Origin: Prolixibacteraceae bacterium
Lineage (GTDB): Bacteria; Bacteroidota; Bacteroidia; Bacteroidales; Prolixibacteraceae
DNA length: 44,162 bases
Reading direction: 5' to 3'
NCBI GenBank assembly: GCA_016931385.1
Contig: JAFGEV010000334.1
Coordinates: 1-44,162, forward strand
The position numbers and the translations under genes were made by a program. Under the pieces are notes generated by a model. The model saw nothing but the letters and a program-made list of their open reading frames with translations. It made no database searches and was not told the origin of the DNA. This document shows positions 1-8,148 of this stretch, one piece after another. Numbering within the stretch: position 1 is the stretch's first letter; each line of letters opens with the position of its first letter.

Positions 1-160
1 GCCCTTTAATCAATTCTATAAAACTACGATTATCCGATAACTTTATCTCCCTAACCTCATTCACGTTATTAAGAGATAATGCATTTTTATGATCCCCCTG
101 CCAAAACATGCAAAATCTTTTGACTTGAGAATAGAGATTCTTCGTAAGAAAATTATTCAT
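1..160 (-). CDS. possible 5' part of a divergent gene, truncated by the window edge
   Basis: On the minus strand an ATG at 160 opens a frame that stays open for 53 codons to the left edge. It begins MNNFLTKNLYSQ and ends ...FIELIKG. The ORF track omits it because only 53 codons lie inside the window. There is an in-frame stop a few codons upstream of the ATG, so the start is bounded. I recognise no domain. An open frame of this length in AT-rich DNA can arise by chance, and the 60-aa plus-strand ORF at 89-271 overlaps it. If real, it would be a divergent neighbour marking the left boundary of the pigment cluster. Confidence 0.3.
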   Translation of the reverse strand, partial: MNNFLTKNLYSQVKRFCMFWQGDHKNALSLNNVNEVREIKLSDNRSFIELIKG

Positions 161-288
161 TTTCCTATCCACCAATTACAAGCCCAACTCAGTGTTCAAA
201 AATTTTCTGAACACGTCCTTTGCCTTTTATTTGTATCTTCATGGCCAAAATTGGAACACATAATTGGGTGAGTTTATTATTTTAAGTT

Positions 289-765
289 ATGAAGATTGCG
301 TTTTTTTGTTTATTAATTTTAGCTATTACCTGCTCAGCATCAGTGGATAAAAACAATTTTTACGAAGTTTTATCAGGAGATTCTAAAGAGCTGGTTGATA
401 ATTTAATTAACGAATACGAGCAGGTTGACGATCAAAACTCATTGGTAAATGTTTTTAAGGGCGCTCTGTACATAAAAAGGGCTGCTTTCCTGCAGATTCC
501 TGCTCGTAAATTGGGGAGTTTTACAAAAGGCCGGGATTTGTTGGAGCATGAAATTTTGCAAAATCCCACTAACACAGAATATCGGTTAATCCGGTTGATT
601 CTTCAGGAACAAACGCCGCCATTTTTAAAATATAAAATAAATTTGGAAGAAGACAAACAGTTTATTATAGCAGCGTACCCCACTGCCAATGAGCAGTTGA
701 AAAAAAGAATATTAAACTATTCAGGTAAATCCAAGGTGTTGAAAGCAGATAATTTTGGGGAGTAG
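289..765 (+). CDS. small exported protein of unknown function
   Basis: This 158-aa protein has a hydrophobic N-terminus (residues 1-18, MKIAFFCLLILAITCSAS) that fits a signal peptide. The Cys at 15 is preceded by AIT, which is a poor lipobox, so a lipoprotein is possible but not supported. The rest is mixed helical and charged, with no motif I recognise. It lies about 250 nt upstream of darA on the same strand and is separated from it by the structured element at 860-1017, so it is probably not in the darA transcript. Comparable small exported proteins do occur beside flexirubin loci, but I cannot assign a function. Confidence 0.6.
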   Translation: MKIAFFCLLILAITCSASVDKNNFYEVLSGDSKELVDNLINEYEQVDDQNSLVNVFKGALYIKRAAFLQIPARKLGSFTKGRDLLEHEILQNPTNTEYRLIRLILQEQTPPFLKYKINLEEDKQFIIAAYPTANEQLKKRILNYSGKSKVLKADNFGE

Positions 766-859
766 ATCGATGCAATCTCTCTTTATTAGTCCTTTGCCTA
801 ATGGCGCCTCTGCTTTCAAGCTTCTATTACGAAACAGTGTTTTAATCAATTCAAAAACA

Positions 860-1017
860 AATGAAACGAGCCATGAGTAAACCATACTCATTCAGGGGAA
901 TCGAAGATCGGCGAAGCCAATTATTATCTGGCGAGTTCCCCCGCTCATTAACGGGGCTACCTGTCCCGACAAAAAGACAGGAGGCTATGTGACCATTGAA
1001 AAATAAATTTTAGACTC
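860..1017 (+). promoter_or_regulatory. leader element A, copy 1 (upstream of darA)
   Basis: First of four related non-coding elements. GAAAC-GA-GCCA (863-873) can pair with TGGC-GA-GTTC (929-938), leaving a symmetric GA/GA internal loop. Inside is a perfect hairpin ATGAGTA/TACTCAT (872-890). After the main helix come CCCCG/CGGGG (939-956) and CCTGTC/GACAGG (960-981) hairpins. The tail GTGACCATT...AAATTTTAGACTC runs into the darA ATG and is almost identical to the tail of copy 3 before lolA. Position and conserved pairing suggest a 5'-leader RNA; a mobile palindromic repeat is the alternative. It matches no riboswitch class I can recall. Confidence 0.6.
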
Positions 1018-1920
1018 ATGAATATTCTAGTTATATCATACACACAAACGGGCCAATTGGATGAAATTTTGAAATGCATTGTAACGCCTCTTAACACATT
1101 TGACATTGATTACGTTCAGATTAAGCCTAATACTGCCTTCCCATTTCCATGGACATCAGCCACATTTTTTGATGCAATGCCCGAAACGGTCCTTGAAATA
1201 CCAATAGAACTGGCCGATTGTACCTTTAAGCACAGCACTTACGACTTAATTATTTTGGGTTATCAGACCTGGTTTTTATCGCCTTCATTACCCATTTCAT
1301 CCTTGCTTCAATTGGATAAATTCAAGGAAATGGTTAAAAACACACCCGTGATTACTATTATTGGAGCCCGTAACATGTGGATTAATTCTCAAAAGAGCAT
1401 CAATAAACGCATTGCTGAGGCGGGAGGAAAAATGGTTGGCAATATACCATTTATCGACCGCAACAATAATTATGCGAGTGCCGTAACTATTTTATACTGG
1501 ATGCTTACTGGTAAAAAGGATCGGATGTTAAAAATATTTCCGGTTCCAGGAGTTGGACAAAACGATATTGACCAGGCACCTAAATTTGGCGAAATGATTG
1601 AAAAACACATATCAGCCAACTCGTTATATAATTTACAGCACGACATAGTAAAAACCAACCACATTGAAGTTTCAACTAATATCCTTTTTATTGAAAACCG
1701 GGCGAAACGAATATTTATGATATGGGCCAAACTCATCAACAAGTTTAAACCTGGAACTGTGGTGCGTAAAGTTTTTGTAACCCTATTTAAATACTATTTA
1801 CTTATTGCCCTGTTTGTTGTGGCCCCAATTGTTTTAGCAATTTACAACCTGTTGATTTTACCGTTTGTTTATAAATCGGTTGAGCATGAAAAAAATAATA
1901 TCAGATATAATAGTCTGTAG
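1018..1920 (+). CDS. darA: dialkylresorcinol biosynthesis protein DarA
   Basis: The 300-aa protein starts with a flavodoxin-like beta strand and loop (MNILVISYTQTGQ) and ends with a hydrophobic segment at about residues 250-285 followed by a charged tail. This fits the DarA family found next to DarB in flexirubin and dialkylresorcinol loci. DarA acts with the ketosynthase DarB in making the aromatic resorcinol ring; it is usually described as the aromatase or oxidising partner, while DarB joins the two acyl chains. The flavodoxin-like start suggests a flavin, which is inference. darB follows after 175 nt containing a possible promoter. The ATG at 1018 directly follows leader element A copy 1, so control through that leader is possible. 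Confidence 0.85.
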   Translation: MNILVISYTQTGQLDEILKCIVTPLNTFDIDYVQIKPNTAFPFPWTSATFFDAMPETVLEIPIELADCTFKHSTYDLIILGYQTWFLSPSLPISSLLQLDKFKEMVKNTPVITIIGARNMWINSQKSINKRIAEAGGKMVGNIPFIDRNNNYASAVTILYWMLTGKKDRMLKIFPVPGVGQNDIDQAPKFGEMIEKHISANSLYNLQHDIVKTNHIEVSTNILFIENRAKRIFMIWAKLINKFKPGTVVRKVFVTLFKYYLLIALFVVAPIVLAIYNLLILPFVYKSVEHEKNNIRYNSL

Positions 1921-2043
1921 CTTTTTATTCTTGGAATTTTTCAGTTAAGAGATTTAAACAGTCGAACTGTCAATAACAGAAATGTATTATTATCTCTGAG
2001 CCAATTGCGAATAGTAAAAAGGCGTAGTCTTAAGAAAAAAGTA

Positions 2044-2051
2044 TAAATTTG
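2044..2051 (+). promoter_or_regulatory. possible -7 promoter box upstream of darB
   Basis: TATAAATTTGCC contains TAAATTTG, which matches the Bacteroidota -7 consensus TAnnTTTG. It lies 44 nt before the darB ATG at 2096, giving a 5' UTR of about 40 nt. No clear TTTG -33 box is seen at the usual spacing, so the call is tentative. Confidence 0.4.
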
Positions 2052-2095
2052 CCTTTGTTAAAAGGAATCCTCAAAAATAAAATTGATTGCAAACT

Positions 2096-3235
2096 ATGGC
2101 GGACGTTTACATTAACAGAATTTCCTCTTTTCTACCTAACAATCCGGTACCAAACAGTGACATGGAAGACTATTTAGGTTTCATAAATGGAGGAAAATCA
2201 AAATCAAAAAATATTGTTTTACGTAATAATGGCATCGAACAACGGTACTATGCAATGGATAAAAATGGTATTGCAACCCATTCCAATGCAGAATTGGCAG
2301 CCATTGCCATCAGAAAATTATTTGACACACCTGATGAAATTGGCGAAATCGAGCTATTAGCCTGTGGCACAACCAATCCCGACATTCTATTACCATCGCA
2401 TGCCGTAATGATTCATGGTCTCTTAAAAGAAGCATCCAGCATTGAAGTCATTTCAAATTCAGGGGCTTGCTGTTCTGCAATGCAATCTTTTAAACATGCT
2501 TATTTATCAGTAAAAGCCGACGACAAGAAAAAAGTTGTTTGCTGTGGCTCAGAGCGATTTTCAACTTTGATGCGGGCCAATAGTTTTAAAGAAGAGGTGG
2601 AGCACTTAAAGAGAATGGAGCAAAATACATACATCGCTTTTGAAAAGGATTTCCTACGATGGATGTTGTCTGACGGTGCTGGGGCCTTTTTAATTGAGAA
2701 TAAAAAGAATGAGGTTGGTTTATCCTTAAGAGTTGAGTGGATTGAAATATGCTCATTTGCCAATGAGTTGGAAACCTGTATGTATATGGGTGCCGATAAG
2801 GACAGCGATGGCAATATAGTAGCCTATCAGGATATGTCGATGCAGGAAATTGTGCAAAAATCGGTCTTAAGCCTAAAGCAAGATGTTAAATTGCTAAGTG
2901 AAAATATTATTAATAAAGGTTTTGAGTTTTTATGTAACTTATTGCACAGCAAAGGCATTAAGGTTGATGATATTGATTACTTTTTACCGCATATTTCAAG
3001 CTACTTTTTTAAGCCAAAAGTGTACGATATTTTAGAGAAAAACGGCATGCCCATACCTTATGAAAGATGGTTTATGAACCTAAAAACAAAAGGAAATGTT
3101 GGTGCTGGCTCAATTTATTTAATGTTAGAAGAGCTATTTAATGGCGGCAAATTGAAAAAAGGTGATAAAATTTTATTGGCTGTACCCGAAAGTGCACGTT
3201 TTTCTTATGCCTTTAGTTATTTAACTGTTTGTTAA
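2096..3235 (+). CDS. darB: ketosynthase III-type dialkylresorcinol synthase DarB
   Basis: This is a 379-aa KAS III-like protein. The track opens at TTG 2087, but ATG 2096 (MADVYINRIS) gives the expected beta-strand start and is preferred. The nucleophile region reads SNSGACCSAMQ (Cys125/126), the His is in FLPHISS (His299) and the Asn in KGNVGAGS (Asn334), so a Cys-His-Asn triad is present. DarB proteins condense two acyl chains into a 2,5-dialkylcyclohexane-1,3-dione that becomes the dialkylresorcinol half of flexirubin. The inserted segments are typical of DarB rather than FabH. Downstream genes follow within a few bases up to 9213, so darB probably heads an eight-gene operon that includes the first ACP/KS/CLF set. 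Confidence 0.88.
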   Translation: MADVYINRISSFLPNNPVPNSDMEDYLGFINGGKSKSKNIVLRNNGIEQRYYAMDKNGIATHSNAELAAIAIRKLFDTPDEIGEIELLACGTTNPDILLPSHAVMIHGLLKEASSIEVISNSGACCSAMQSFKHAYLSVKADDKKKVVCCGSERFSTLMRANSFKEEVEHLKRMEQNTYIAFEKDFLRWMLSDGAGAFLIENKKNEVGLSLRVEWIEICSFANELETCMYMGADKDSDGNIVAYQDMSMQEIVQKSVLSLKQDVKLLSENIINKGFEFLCNLLHSKGIKVDDIDYFLPHISSYFFKPKVYDILEKNGMPIPYERWFMNLKTKGNVGAGSIYLMLEELFNGGKLKKGDKILLAVPESARFSYAFSYLTVC

Positions 3236-3243
3236 TTTAGCCT

Positions 3244-3642
3244 ATGAAGCGACAAGAATTGCCGCAGGATTCCAGTGCCTTAAATAATATAACCCGCGAA
3301 TTACACTACGTTAAGGACGAAGATGGTAAATATCGTACCGGCTTAAGTACTGGCTGGGAAATAAAATCATCAGCTCTGGATAATGCTTGGGAAGAAGTTA
3401 ACGATCATATTAAGGAAGCCGAACGCCTGGTTAAAAGCGGCGATAAAAGTCCAATTTATGTGTTGATGTTTATAAACCGGATGGACTTATCCATACTGAG
3501 CAGTTATACCGGCTACTGGAAATTATGTATTAAACAGCATTTTAAACCTTCGGTTTTTGCAAAGCTTAGCGATAAAAAGCTTAAGAAATATGCTGATGCT
3601 TTTAACATGGGGGTTGAAGAACTTAAAAATTACAAAGCGTAA
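3244..3642 (+). CDS. conserved small cytoplasmic protein of unknown function
   Basis: This 132-aa soluble protein has no signal peptide. It begins 8 nt after darB and ends in a TAATG overlap with the next gene, so it is very likely co-translated with the BtrH-like protein. The sequence is mostly helical; a repeated lysine-rich C-terminal stretch (KLSDKKLKKYADAF) resembles a short helix-turn-helix, but I cannot support DNA binding. A small protein of this kind between darB and btrH-like genes is a familiar arrangement in Bacteroidota pigment loci. Tight coupling on both sides suggests an accessory role with DarB or the acyltransferase, which is inference only. Confidence 0.75.
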   Translation: MKRQELPQDSSALNNITRELHYVKDEDGKYRTGLSTGWEIKSSALDNAWEEVNDHIKEAERLVKSGDKSPIYVLMFINRMDLSILSSYTGYWKLCIKQHFKPSVFAKLSDKKLKKYADAFNMGVEELKNYKA

Positions 3643-4658
3643 TGCAGAATGGTTTTGAGCACATACAGTCGGCTCATTGTGAAAATGGAGTGGTGGTTAT
3701 GCTTCTTAAATCCAATGGAATAGACTTTATTAATGAACCCTTGGCTTTTGGAATTGGGTCGGGTTTGTTTTACTGTCACATCCCGTTTCTAAAACTGAAC
3801 AATGCCCCGGCTATATCTTTCAGAACCATGCCCGGGCGAATATTCAAGCAAAGCTGCAAATACCTAAACATCGAATTTGACTCCAAACGTTTCCGCAGTG
3901 AAACAAAGGCCAAGGAGTGCCTTGATAGTTTATTGGAGAATAATATTAATGTTGGCTGTCAGGTTGGTGTCTTCAATTTGTCCTACTTGCCGGTTGAATA
4001 TCGGTTCCACTTTAATGCCCACAACATTGTTATTTACGGCAAAGAAAACGGCAACTACAAAATCAGCGATACCATTATGGAAGCACCAACAGAACTAAGT
4101 GCTACTGAATTAATGAAATGCCGATACGCCAAAGGTATATATGCCCCCAAAGGTCATTTATATTATGTTAAAAATGCTGGCTTTGTGGATGATACCTTGA
4201 TAAAAAAAGCCATCATCAAGGGAATAAACCGAAATGTGCGCGACATGCTTCACATTCCCGGAAATTTTGGAGGTGTGAGAGGCATTAAATATACTGGCAA
4301 AAAAATTCGTAAATGGAGAGATGATCTTGGCATTCGCAAAGCTGGAAAATACTTGGGCCACATTGTAAGAATGCAGGAGGAGATTGGAACAGGCGGCGGT
4401 GGTTTTCGGTTTTTATATGCTGCGTTTTTACAACAATCGGCCGAAATATTTAACAACACTGTTTTGTCGGATGTATCAGATGAATTTACCAAAGCTGGCG
4501 ACATGTGGCGCAGTTCGGCTGTGAAAATGGCCGGCGTATTTAAAGGCAGAACCACCGAACAGCATCACTTCAATGAAATTTCAGATTTGCTTTTTGAGAT
4601 CTATGAAGTTGAAAAAAGCGCCTTTAAAAAGCTTTCAAAACTTAACCTAAAAGCTTAG
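3642..4658 (+). CDS. BtrH-like acyltransferase (BtrH_N / DUF4872)
   Basis: The 338-aa protein has the BtrH_N fold signature: a Cys near the N-terminus in EHIQSAHCENG (Cys13), the loop FGIGSGLFY (about residues 36-44), then His127 in FNAHNIVIYG and Asp143 in YKISDT. This layout resembles the papain/C39-like Cys-His-Asp arrangement. BtrH in butirosin biosynthesis moves an acyl group from an acyl carrier protein onto an acceptor. Here the obvious donors are aryl-polyenoyl-ACPs made by neighbouring genes, and the acceptor could be the dialkylresorcinol hydroxyl, which would make the flexirubin ester; this is inference. The gene overlaps its upstream neighbour by one base and sits 1 nt from the ABC ATPase gene. 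Confidence 0.82.
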   Translation: MQNGFEHIQSAHCENGVVVMLLKSNGIDFINEPLAFGIGSGLFYCHIPFLKLNNAPAISFRTMPGRIFKQSCKYLNIEFDSKRFRSETKAKECLDSLLENNINVGCQVGVFNLSYLPVEYRFHFNAHNIVIYGKENGNYKISDTIMEAPTELSATELMKCRYAKGIYAPKGHLYYVKNAGFVDDTLIKKAIIKGINRNVRDMLHIPGNFGGVRGIKYTGKKIRKWRDDLGIRKAGKYLGHIVRMQEEIGTGGGGFRFLYAAFLQQSAEIFNNTVLSDVSDEFTKAGDMWRSSAVKMAGVFKGRTTEQHHFNEISDLLFEIYEVEKSAFKKLSKLNLKA

Positions 4659-4659
4659 A

Positions 4660-5412
4660 ATGAGCAACATTCTTATTTCAATTGACCAACTAAGCAAGAA
4701 ATACCCATCGGCCAAAGAGGAGAGTTTGAAAAAAGTTTCACTGGAGATTAAAGTTGGTGAAAAGTTTGGCATATTCGGGCCTAATGGTGCAGGCAAAACC
4801 ACTCTTATTTCCATCATGTGCCATATTTTACCCTACCGCCATGGTTCCGTTAAGTTTTACCACAAGGGTGAATTAATTCGATTTACCGAAATTAAAAAGC
4901 GCATCGGTTTTGTGCCTCAAGATTTGGCGATGTATGAAGAACTTACGGCCTTTCATAACGTTGAATACTTTGGAGCGTTGTATAATTTAAGCAGAGACCA
5001 AATTCAGGAGCGCGCCAATCATCTTTTTAAACTACTCGGACTGAGCAATGTAGCTAACAAAAAAGTTAAAGCATTTTCGGGCGGTATGAAACGCCGTTTG
5101 AACCTCATCATTGGTGTAATTCACCAGCCTGACATTCTCTTTTTGGATGAGCCAACTGTTGGTGTTGACATTCAAAGCCGAAATGCCATTCTCGATTTTT
5201 TGAATACCATCAATGCAAATGGCACCTCCATCATTTACACATCTCATCATTTGGAGGAGGCTGAACAACTTTGCAGCAGAATTGCAATAATTGATTACGG
5301 AAAACTGATTGCGCTCGATGAAATCAGCACTCTTTTATCCGATAACAAAGTTCAAAACTTAACACAGTTGCTCATCAAATTAACCGGAAAAGCATTCAGG
5401 GACAATGTATAA
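4660..5412 (+). CDS. ABC transporter ATP-binding protein
   Basis: A 250-aa single nucleotide-binding domain with Walker A GPNGAGKTT (residues 40-48), a Q-loop in FVPQDL, signature SGGMKRR (140-146), Walker B ILFLDEPT (159-166) and the H-loop in TSHHLEEAE. This is the ABC-2 exporter type (DrrA/CcmA-like). It overlaps the permease gene by 8 nt and will pair with it. Placement between a BtrH-like acyltransferase and an ACP suggests export of a pigment or lipid intermediate across the inner membrane; the substrate is not shown by sequence. Confidence 0.93.
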   Translation: MSNILISIDQLSKKYPSAKEESLKKVSLEIKVGEKFGIFGPNGAGKTTLISIMCHILPYRHGSVKFYHKGELIRFTEIKKRIGFVPQDLAMYEELTAFHNVEYFGALYNLSRDQIQERANHLFKLLGLSNVANKKVKAFSGGMKRRLNLIIGVIHQPDILFLDEPTVGVDIQSRNAILDFLNTINANGTSIIYTSHHLEEAEQLCSRIAIIDYGKLIALDEISTLLSDNKVQNLTQLLIKLTGKAFRDNV

Positions 5413-6673
5413 ACCATGGATATCCATACGCAAAGAATTTTACCTGCTCTTTAGCGACAAAGTGGGTTTGTCGCTGATGTTTTTAATGCCGTTGCTGCTC
5501 GTGTTTGTCATCACCATCATACAAGACAGTGCCTTTAAGGTTGTTAATGAGAATAAGATATCGCTGATAATTACAAACAACGATGAGGGTGAACTTGGCA
5601 AAAAGCTTTCCGAAATGCTTCTGACCAGCGGCATGTTTGATGTGATTGAAAAAGAATATTCCGATCCGCTTCAACTTCAAAAAGAAGTTACCAATGGAAA
5701 CTCACTTACAGCATTGTTTATTTCTACCGATTTCTCCGAGAAAATTGAGTTGAAATCAACTCAGTTCAGTCAAATAATAATGGCCAATTTAGGGTTGCAG
5801 GAGAGCAAACAGTTTAAGGAGATCAATTTGCCTTTTATCAAGTTTTTTAATGATCCAGCATTGCAGGATAACTACGTCTATTCCATCATCAGCGTGATTT
5901 ATACCCACCTGAATGTTATTGAAATATCGCAAATGCTCGAAGGTATTTACATTGAAATGGGTTACGCTGGCATTCCACCGGAAGTGGAGCAAGGTATCTT
6001 TAAAAACCGGATTCAAATTGAACGTCATGTGAATGGAGAGGCTTTTCAATTGCCCAACAGCACGCAACACAATGTACCCGCCTGGACAATATTTGCCATG
6101 TTTTTTATGGTTATTTCTCTTGGTGCCAATATTGTTAAGGAGCGATCAACTGGTAGTTTCATGCGTCTCAAAGCCATGCCAACACATTTTGGCGTGATCA
6201 TGGCCAGCAAACAAATTGTTTATGTTACCGTTGGCGTGCTGCAAGTACTATTTATTTTCAGTGTAGGTGCGTTTGTTTTTCCGTTTTTAAACCTGCCACC
6301 CTTGTCAATGCCTGCCAATGCTTTGGGTATTATGGCCGTGGTTTTTGTAAGTGCTTTTACTGCTGTAAGTTATTCCCTGATGCTTGGCTCAGTTTCAAGA
6401 ACTCAGGAGCAATCCAACGGTTTTGGGGCCATCTCCATCATTATATTTGCAGCCATTGGTGGCGTTTGGGTGCCAACCTTTGTAATGCCCGAATACATGA
6501 AGGTCATCAGCCAGTTTTCGCCATTACATTGGTGTATTGAGGCTTTTTATGTGCTTTTCCTGCGGGGCGGCGGATGGGCCAATCTGTTCAAGCCGCTTTA
6601 TATTCTGGTAATTTTTGCTTTATTTTGCCAAATTATTACGTTCGTAAAATTGAAACAAGACAAACTTATATAA
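5405..6673 (+). CDS. ABC-2 type transporter permease
   Basis: The 422-aa protein has one N-terminal membrane helix (about 22-40, VGLSLMFLMPLLLVFVITII), a large extracytoplasmic region (about 45-225) and five or so C-terminal helices from residue about 228, starting WTIFAMFFMVISLGANIV. This is the ABC2_membrane_3 (YhhJ/YbhS-like) layout, and the motif NIVKERSTGSF after the second helix is typical. It partners the preceding ATPase, with which it overlaps by 8 nt. The acpP-like gene follows after 4 nt, so the transporter is transcribed with the polyene assembly enzymes. Confidence 0.92.
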   Translation: MYKPWISIRKEFYLLFSDKVGLSLMFLMPLLLVFVITIIQDSAFKVVNENKISLIITNNDEGELGKKLSEMLLTSGMFDVIEKEYSDPLQLQKEVTNGNSLTALFISTDFSEKIELKSTQFSQIIMANLGLQESKQFKEINLPFIKFFNDPALQDNYVYSIISVIYTHLNVIEISQMLEGIYIEMGYAGIPPEVEQGIFKNRIQIERHVNGEAFQLPNSTQHNVPAWTIFAMFFMVISLGANIVKERSTGSFMRLKAMPTHFGVIMASKQIVYVTVGVLQVLFIFSVGAFVFPFLNLPPLSMPANALGIMAVVFVSAFTAVSYSLMLGSVSRTQEQSNGFGAISIIIFAAIGGVWVPTFVMPEYMKVISQFSPLHWCIEAFYVLFLRGGGWANLFKPLYILVIFALFCQIITFVKLKQDKLI

Positions 6674-6677
6674 ATAG

Positions 6678-6938
6678 ATGAATAAGGAAATTTTAAAACA
6701 GGAATTAAAAGCTCATTTGGTTAGTTACCTTAATATATTGGAATATAAGCCGGAAGAAATTGCCGACGACATGCCATTATTCGGAACTGGTCTTGAACTG
6801 GATTCAATTGATTCCTTGGAATTAATTGTAATGCTTGAGCGCGAGTATGGCCTAAAAATTACCAATCCGGCCGATGGTCGTAAAATTCTGGTAAACATTG
6901 AGAGCATGGCAGATTTCATTATCGCAAACAAAAAATAA
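6678..6938 (+). CDS. acyl carrier protein 1
   Basis: An 86-aa acyl carrier protein. Ser43 in GLELDSIDSLEL is the expected 4'-phosphopantetheine attachment site, followed by the usual helix ELIVMLEREYGL. It is strongly similar to the ACP at 24642-24899 (both read LDSID and share the spacing). It is followed by a ketosynthase and a CLF, forming cassette 1. It probably carries the growing aryl polyene chain. No phosphopantetheinyl transferase is visible here, so activation must rely on one encoded elsewhere. Confidence 0.94.
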   Translation: MNKEILKQELKAHLVSYLNILEYKPEEIADDMPLFGTGLELDSIDSLELIVMLEREYGLKITNPADGRKILVNIESMADFIIANKK

Positions 6939-6956
6939 CAAATAATACTGGCTCAA

Positions 6957-8147
6957 TTGGAGGTATTTATTACTGGCATGGGTTGCGTTACGCCCATAGG
7001 TAACAACAAGCACGAAAATTTAACATCCCTCACTGAGAGCAAATCAGGACTGAAAAAACCAGCAATTTTTCAATCCAAGTATGCTTCGGATTTTATTTTT
7101 GGTGAAGTTGATATGGACAATACCGCTCTTTTGTCGTTGGTAGATATTAATGGTTTAACAGGATTAACCCGAACCGATTTGCTGGCGTTGATGGCATTTG
7201 ATGAAGCCATTAATGATGCAGGATTATCCCGCGAGGAAGTTTCTTCAAATAAAACAGCTTTCATATCGGCCAGCACTGTTGGCGGAATGTGCCTGACTAA
7301 TCAACTTTACGACGACTCAAATCTGAAATCCAATACAACCGAGTTTCTGGAGTCATACAGTGGCTCGGCACACGCTCAACAAATTTGCAAAAAATACAGG
7401 ATTAAGGGATTGGTGAATGTTATCAACACGGCCTGCTCCTCATCGGCCAATGCCATTGCTTATGGCACCCGTTTAATTAAGGCAGGGCGCGCAACCCGAG
7501 CCGTTGTTGGAGGGGTAGATAGCCTCTCTAAATATACCGTAAACGGGTTTAACTCCTTGCAAATTCTTTCCAACGATAAATGCACCCCCTTTGATGAAAA
7601 CCGGAAAGGCCTGAATTTGGGTGAAGCGGCCGGTTACCTTGTGCTTGAGGCTGCCAATGTTGTTGCCAAAAAGAATTGTTATGCAAAAGTGGCCGGTTAC
7701 GGAAACTCCAATGATGCCTTCCATCCATCGTCCATGTCGGATCATGCCAAAGGCATTACCATTGCCATCAACAAAGCCCTCGAGGCAGCCAATATTTCAT
7801 CGGCTGACATCGATTACATCAATGCCCACGGAACTGGAACTCAGAACAACGATTTGATAGAACTTACCGGATTTAAAACTATCTTTGAAACAATTCCACC
7901 GTTTAGTTCCACAAAATCATACATCGGTCATACGCTTGGTGCCGCCGGTGCTGTAGAAGCCATTTATTCAGTTTTCAGTCTTATCGAAGGTGATTTTTAT
8001 CCAAATCTAAATTTTAATACACCCATAGGTGATTTAAATGTTCTGCCAATTACGGAAGTTGTTCACAAAAAAAATGTTCGTTATGTGATGTCGAACTCCT
8101 ATGGTTTCAGCGGAAATTGCACCTCATTAATCTTCGAAAAAGCGTAA
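6957..8147 (+). CDS. beta-ketoacyl-ACP synthase (KAS II-like), cassette 1
   Basis: A 396-aa condensing enzyme with all three catalytic residues: Cys160 in NTACSSSANA, His291 in NAHGTGTQNND and His325 in YIGHTLGAAGA. The start is TTG at 6957 (codons for (M)EVFITGMGC); the next Met is already inside the first core strand, so TTG is the only sensible start. It is closely related to the KS at 24906. With the following cysteine-less partner it resembles the KS:CLF heterodimer of aryl polyene type II synthases (ApeO:ApeC in E. coli). Role: decarboxylative elongation of the 4-coumaroyl-derived chain. Confidence 0.93.
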   Translation: MEVFITGMGCVTPIGNNKHENLTSLTESKSGLKKPAIFQSKYASDFIFGEVDMDNTALLSLVDINGLTGLTRTDLLALMAFDEAINDAGLSREEVSSNKTAFISASTVGGMCLTNQLYDDSNLKSNTTEFLESYSGSAHAQQICKKYRIKGLVNVINTACSSSANAIAYGTRLIKAGRATRAVVGGVDSLSKYTVNGFNSLQILSNDKCTPFDENRKGLNLGEAAGYLVLEAANVVAKKNCYAKVAGYGNSNDAFHPSSMSDHAKGITIAINKALEAANISSADIDYINAHGTGTQNNDLIELTGFKTIFETIPPFSSTKSYIGHTLGAAGAVEAIYSVFSLIEGDFYPNLNFNTPIGDLNVLPITEVVHKKNVRYVMSNSYGFSGNCTSLIFEKA

Positions 8148-8148
8148 T

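Noticed and set aside
89-271. 60-aa plus-strand ORF at the left edge
   Set aside because: No recognisable domain or start context, it overlaps a bounded minus-strand frame, and its composition is like random AT-rich DNA.
770-880. 36-codon ORF starting ATG at 770 (MQSLFISPLPNG...)
   Set aside because: It runs into the conserved leader element A copy 1 and has no supporting features; probably chance.
860-1000. Element A as a known riboswitch (c-di-GMP, SAM, cobalamin)
   Set aside because: The conserved core sequences of those classes that I can recall are not present, so I leave it as an unnamed element.
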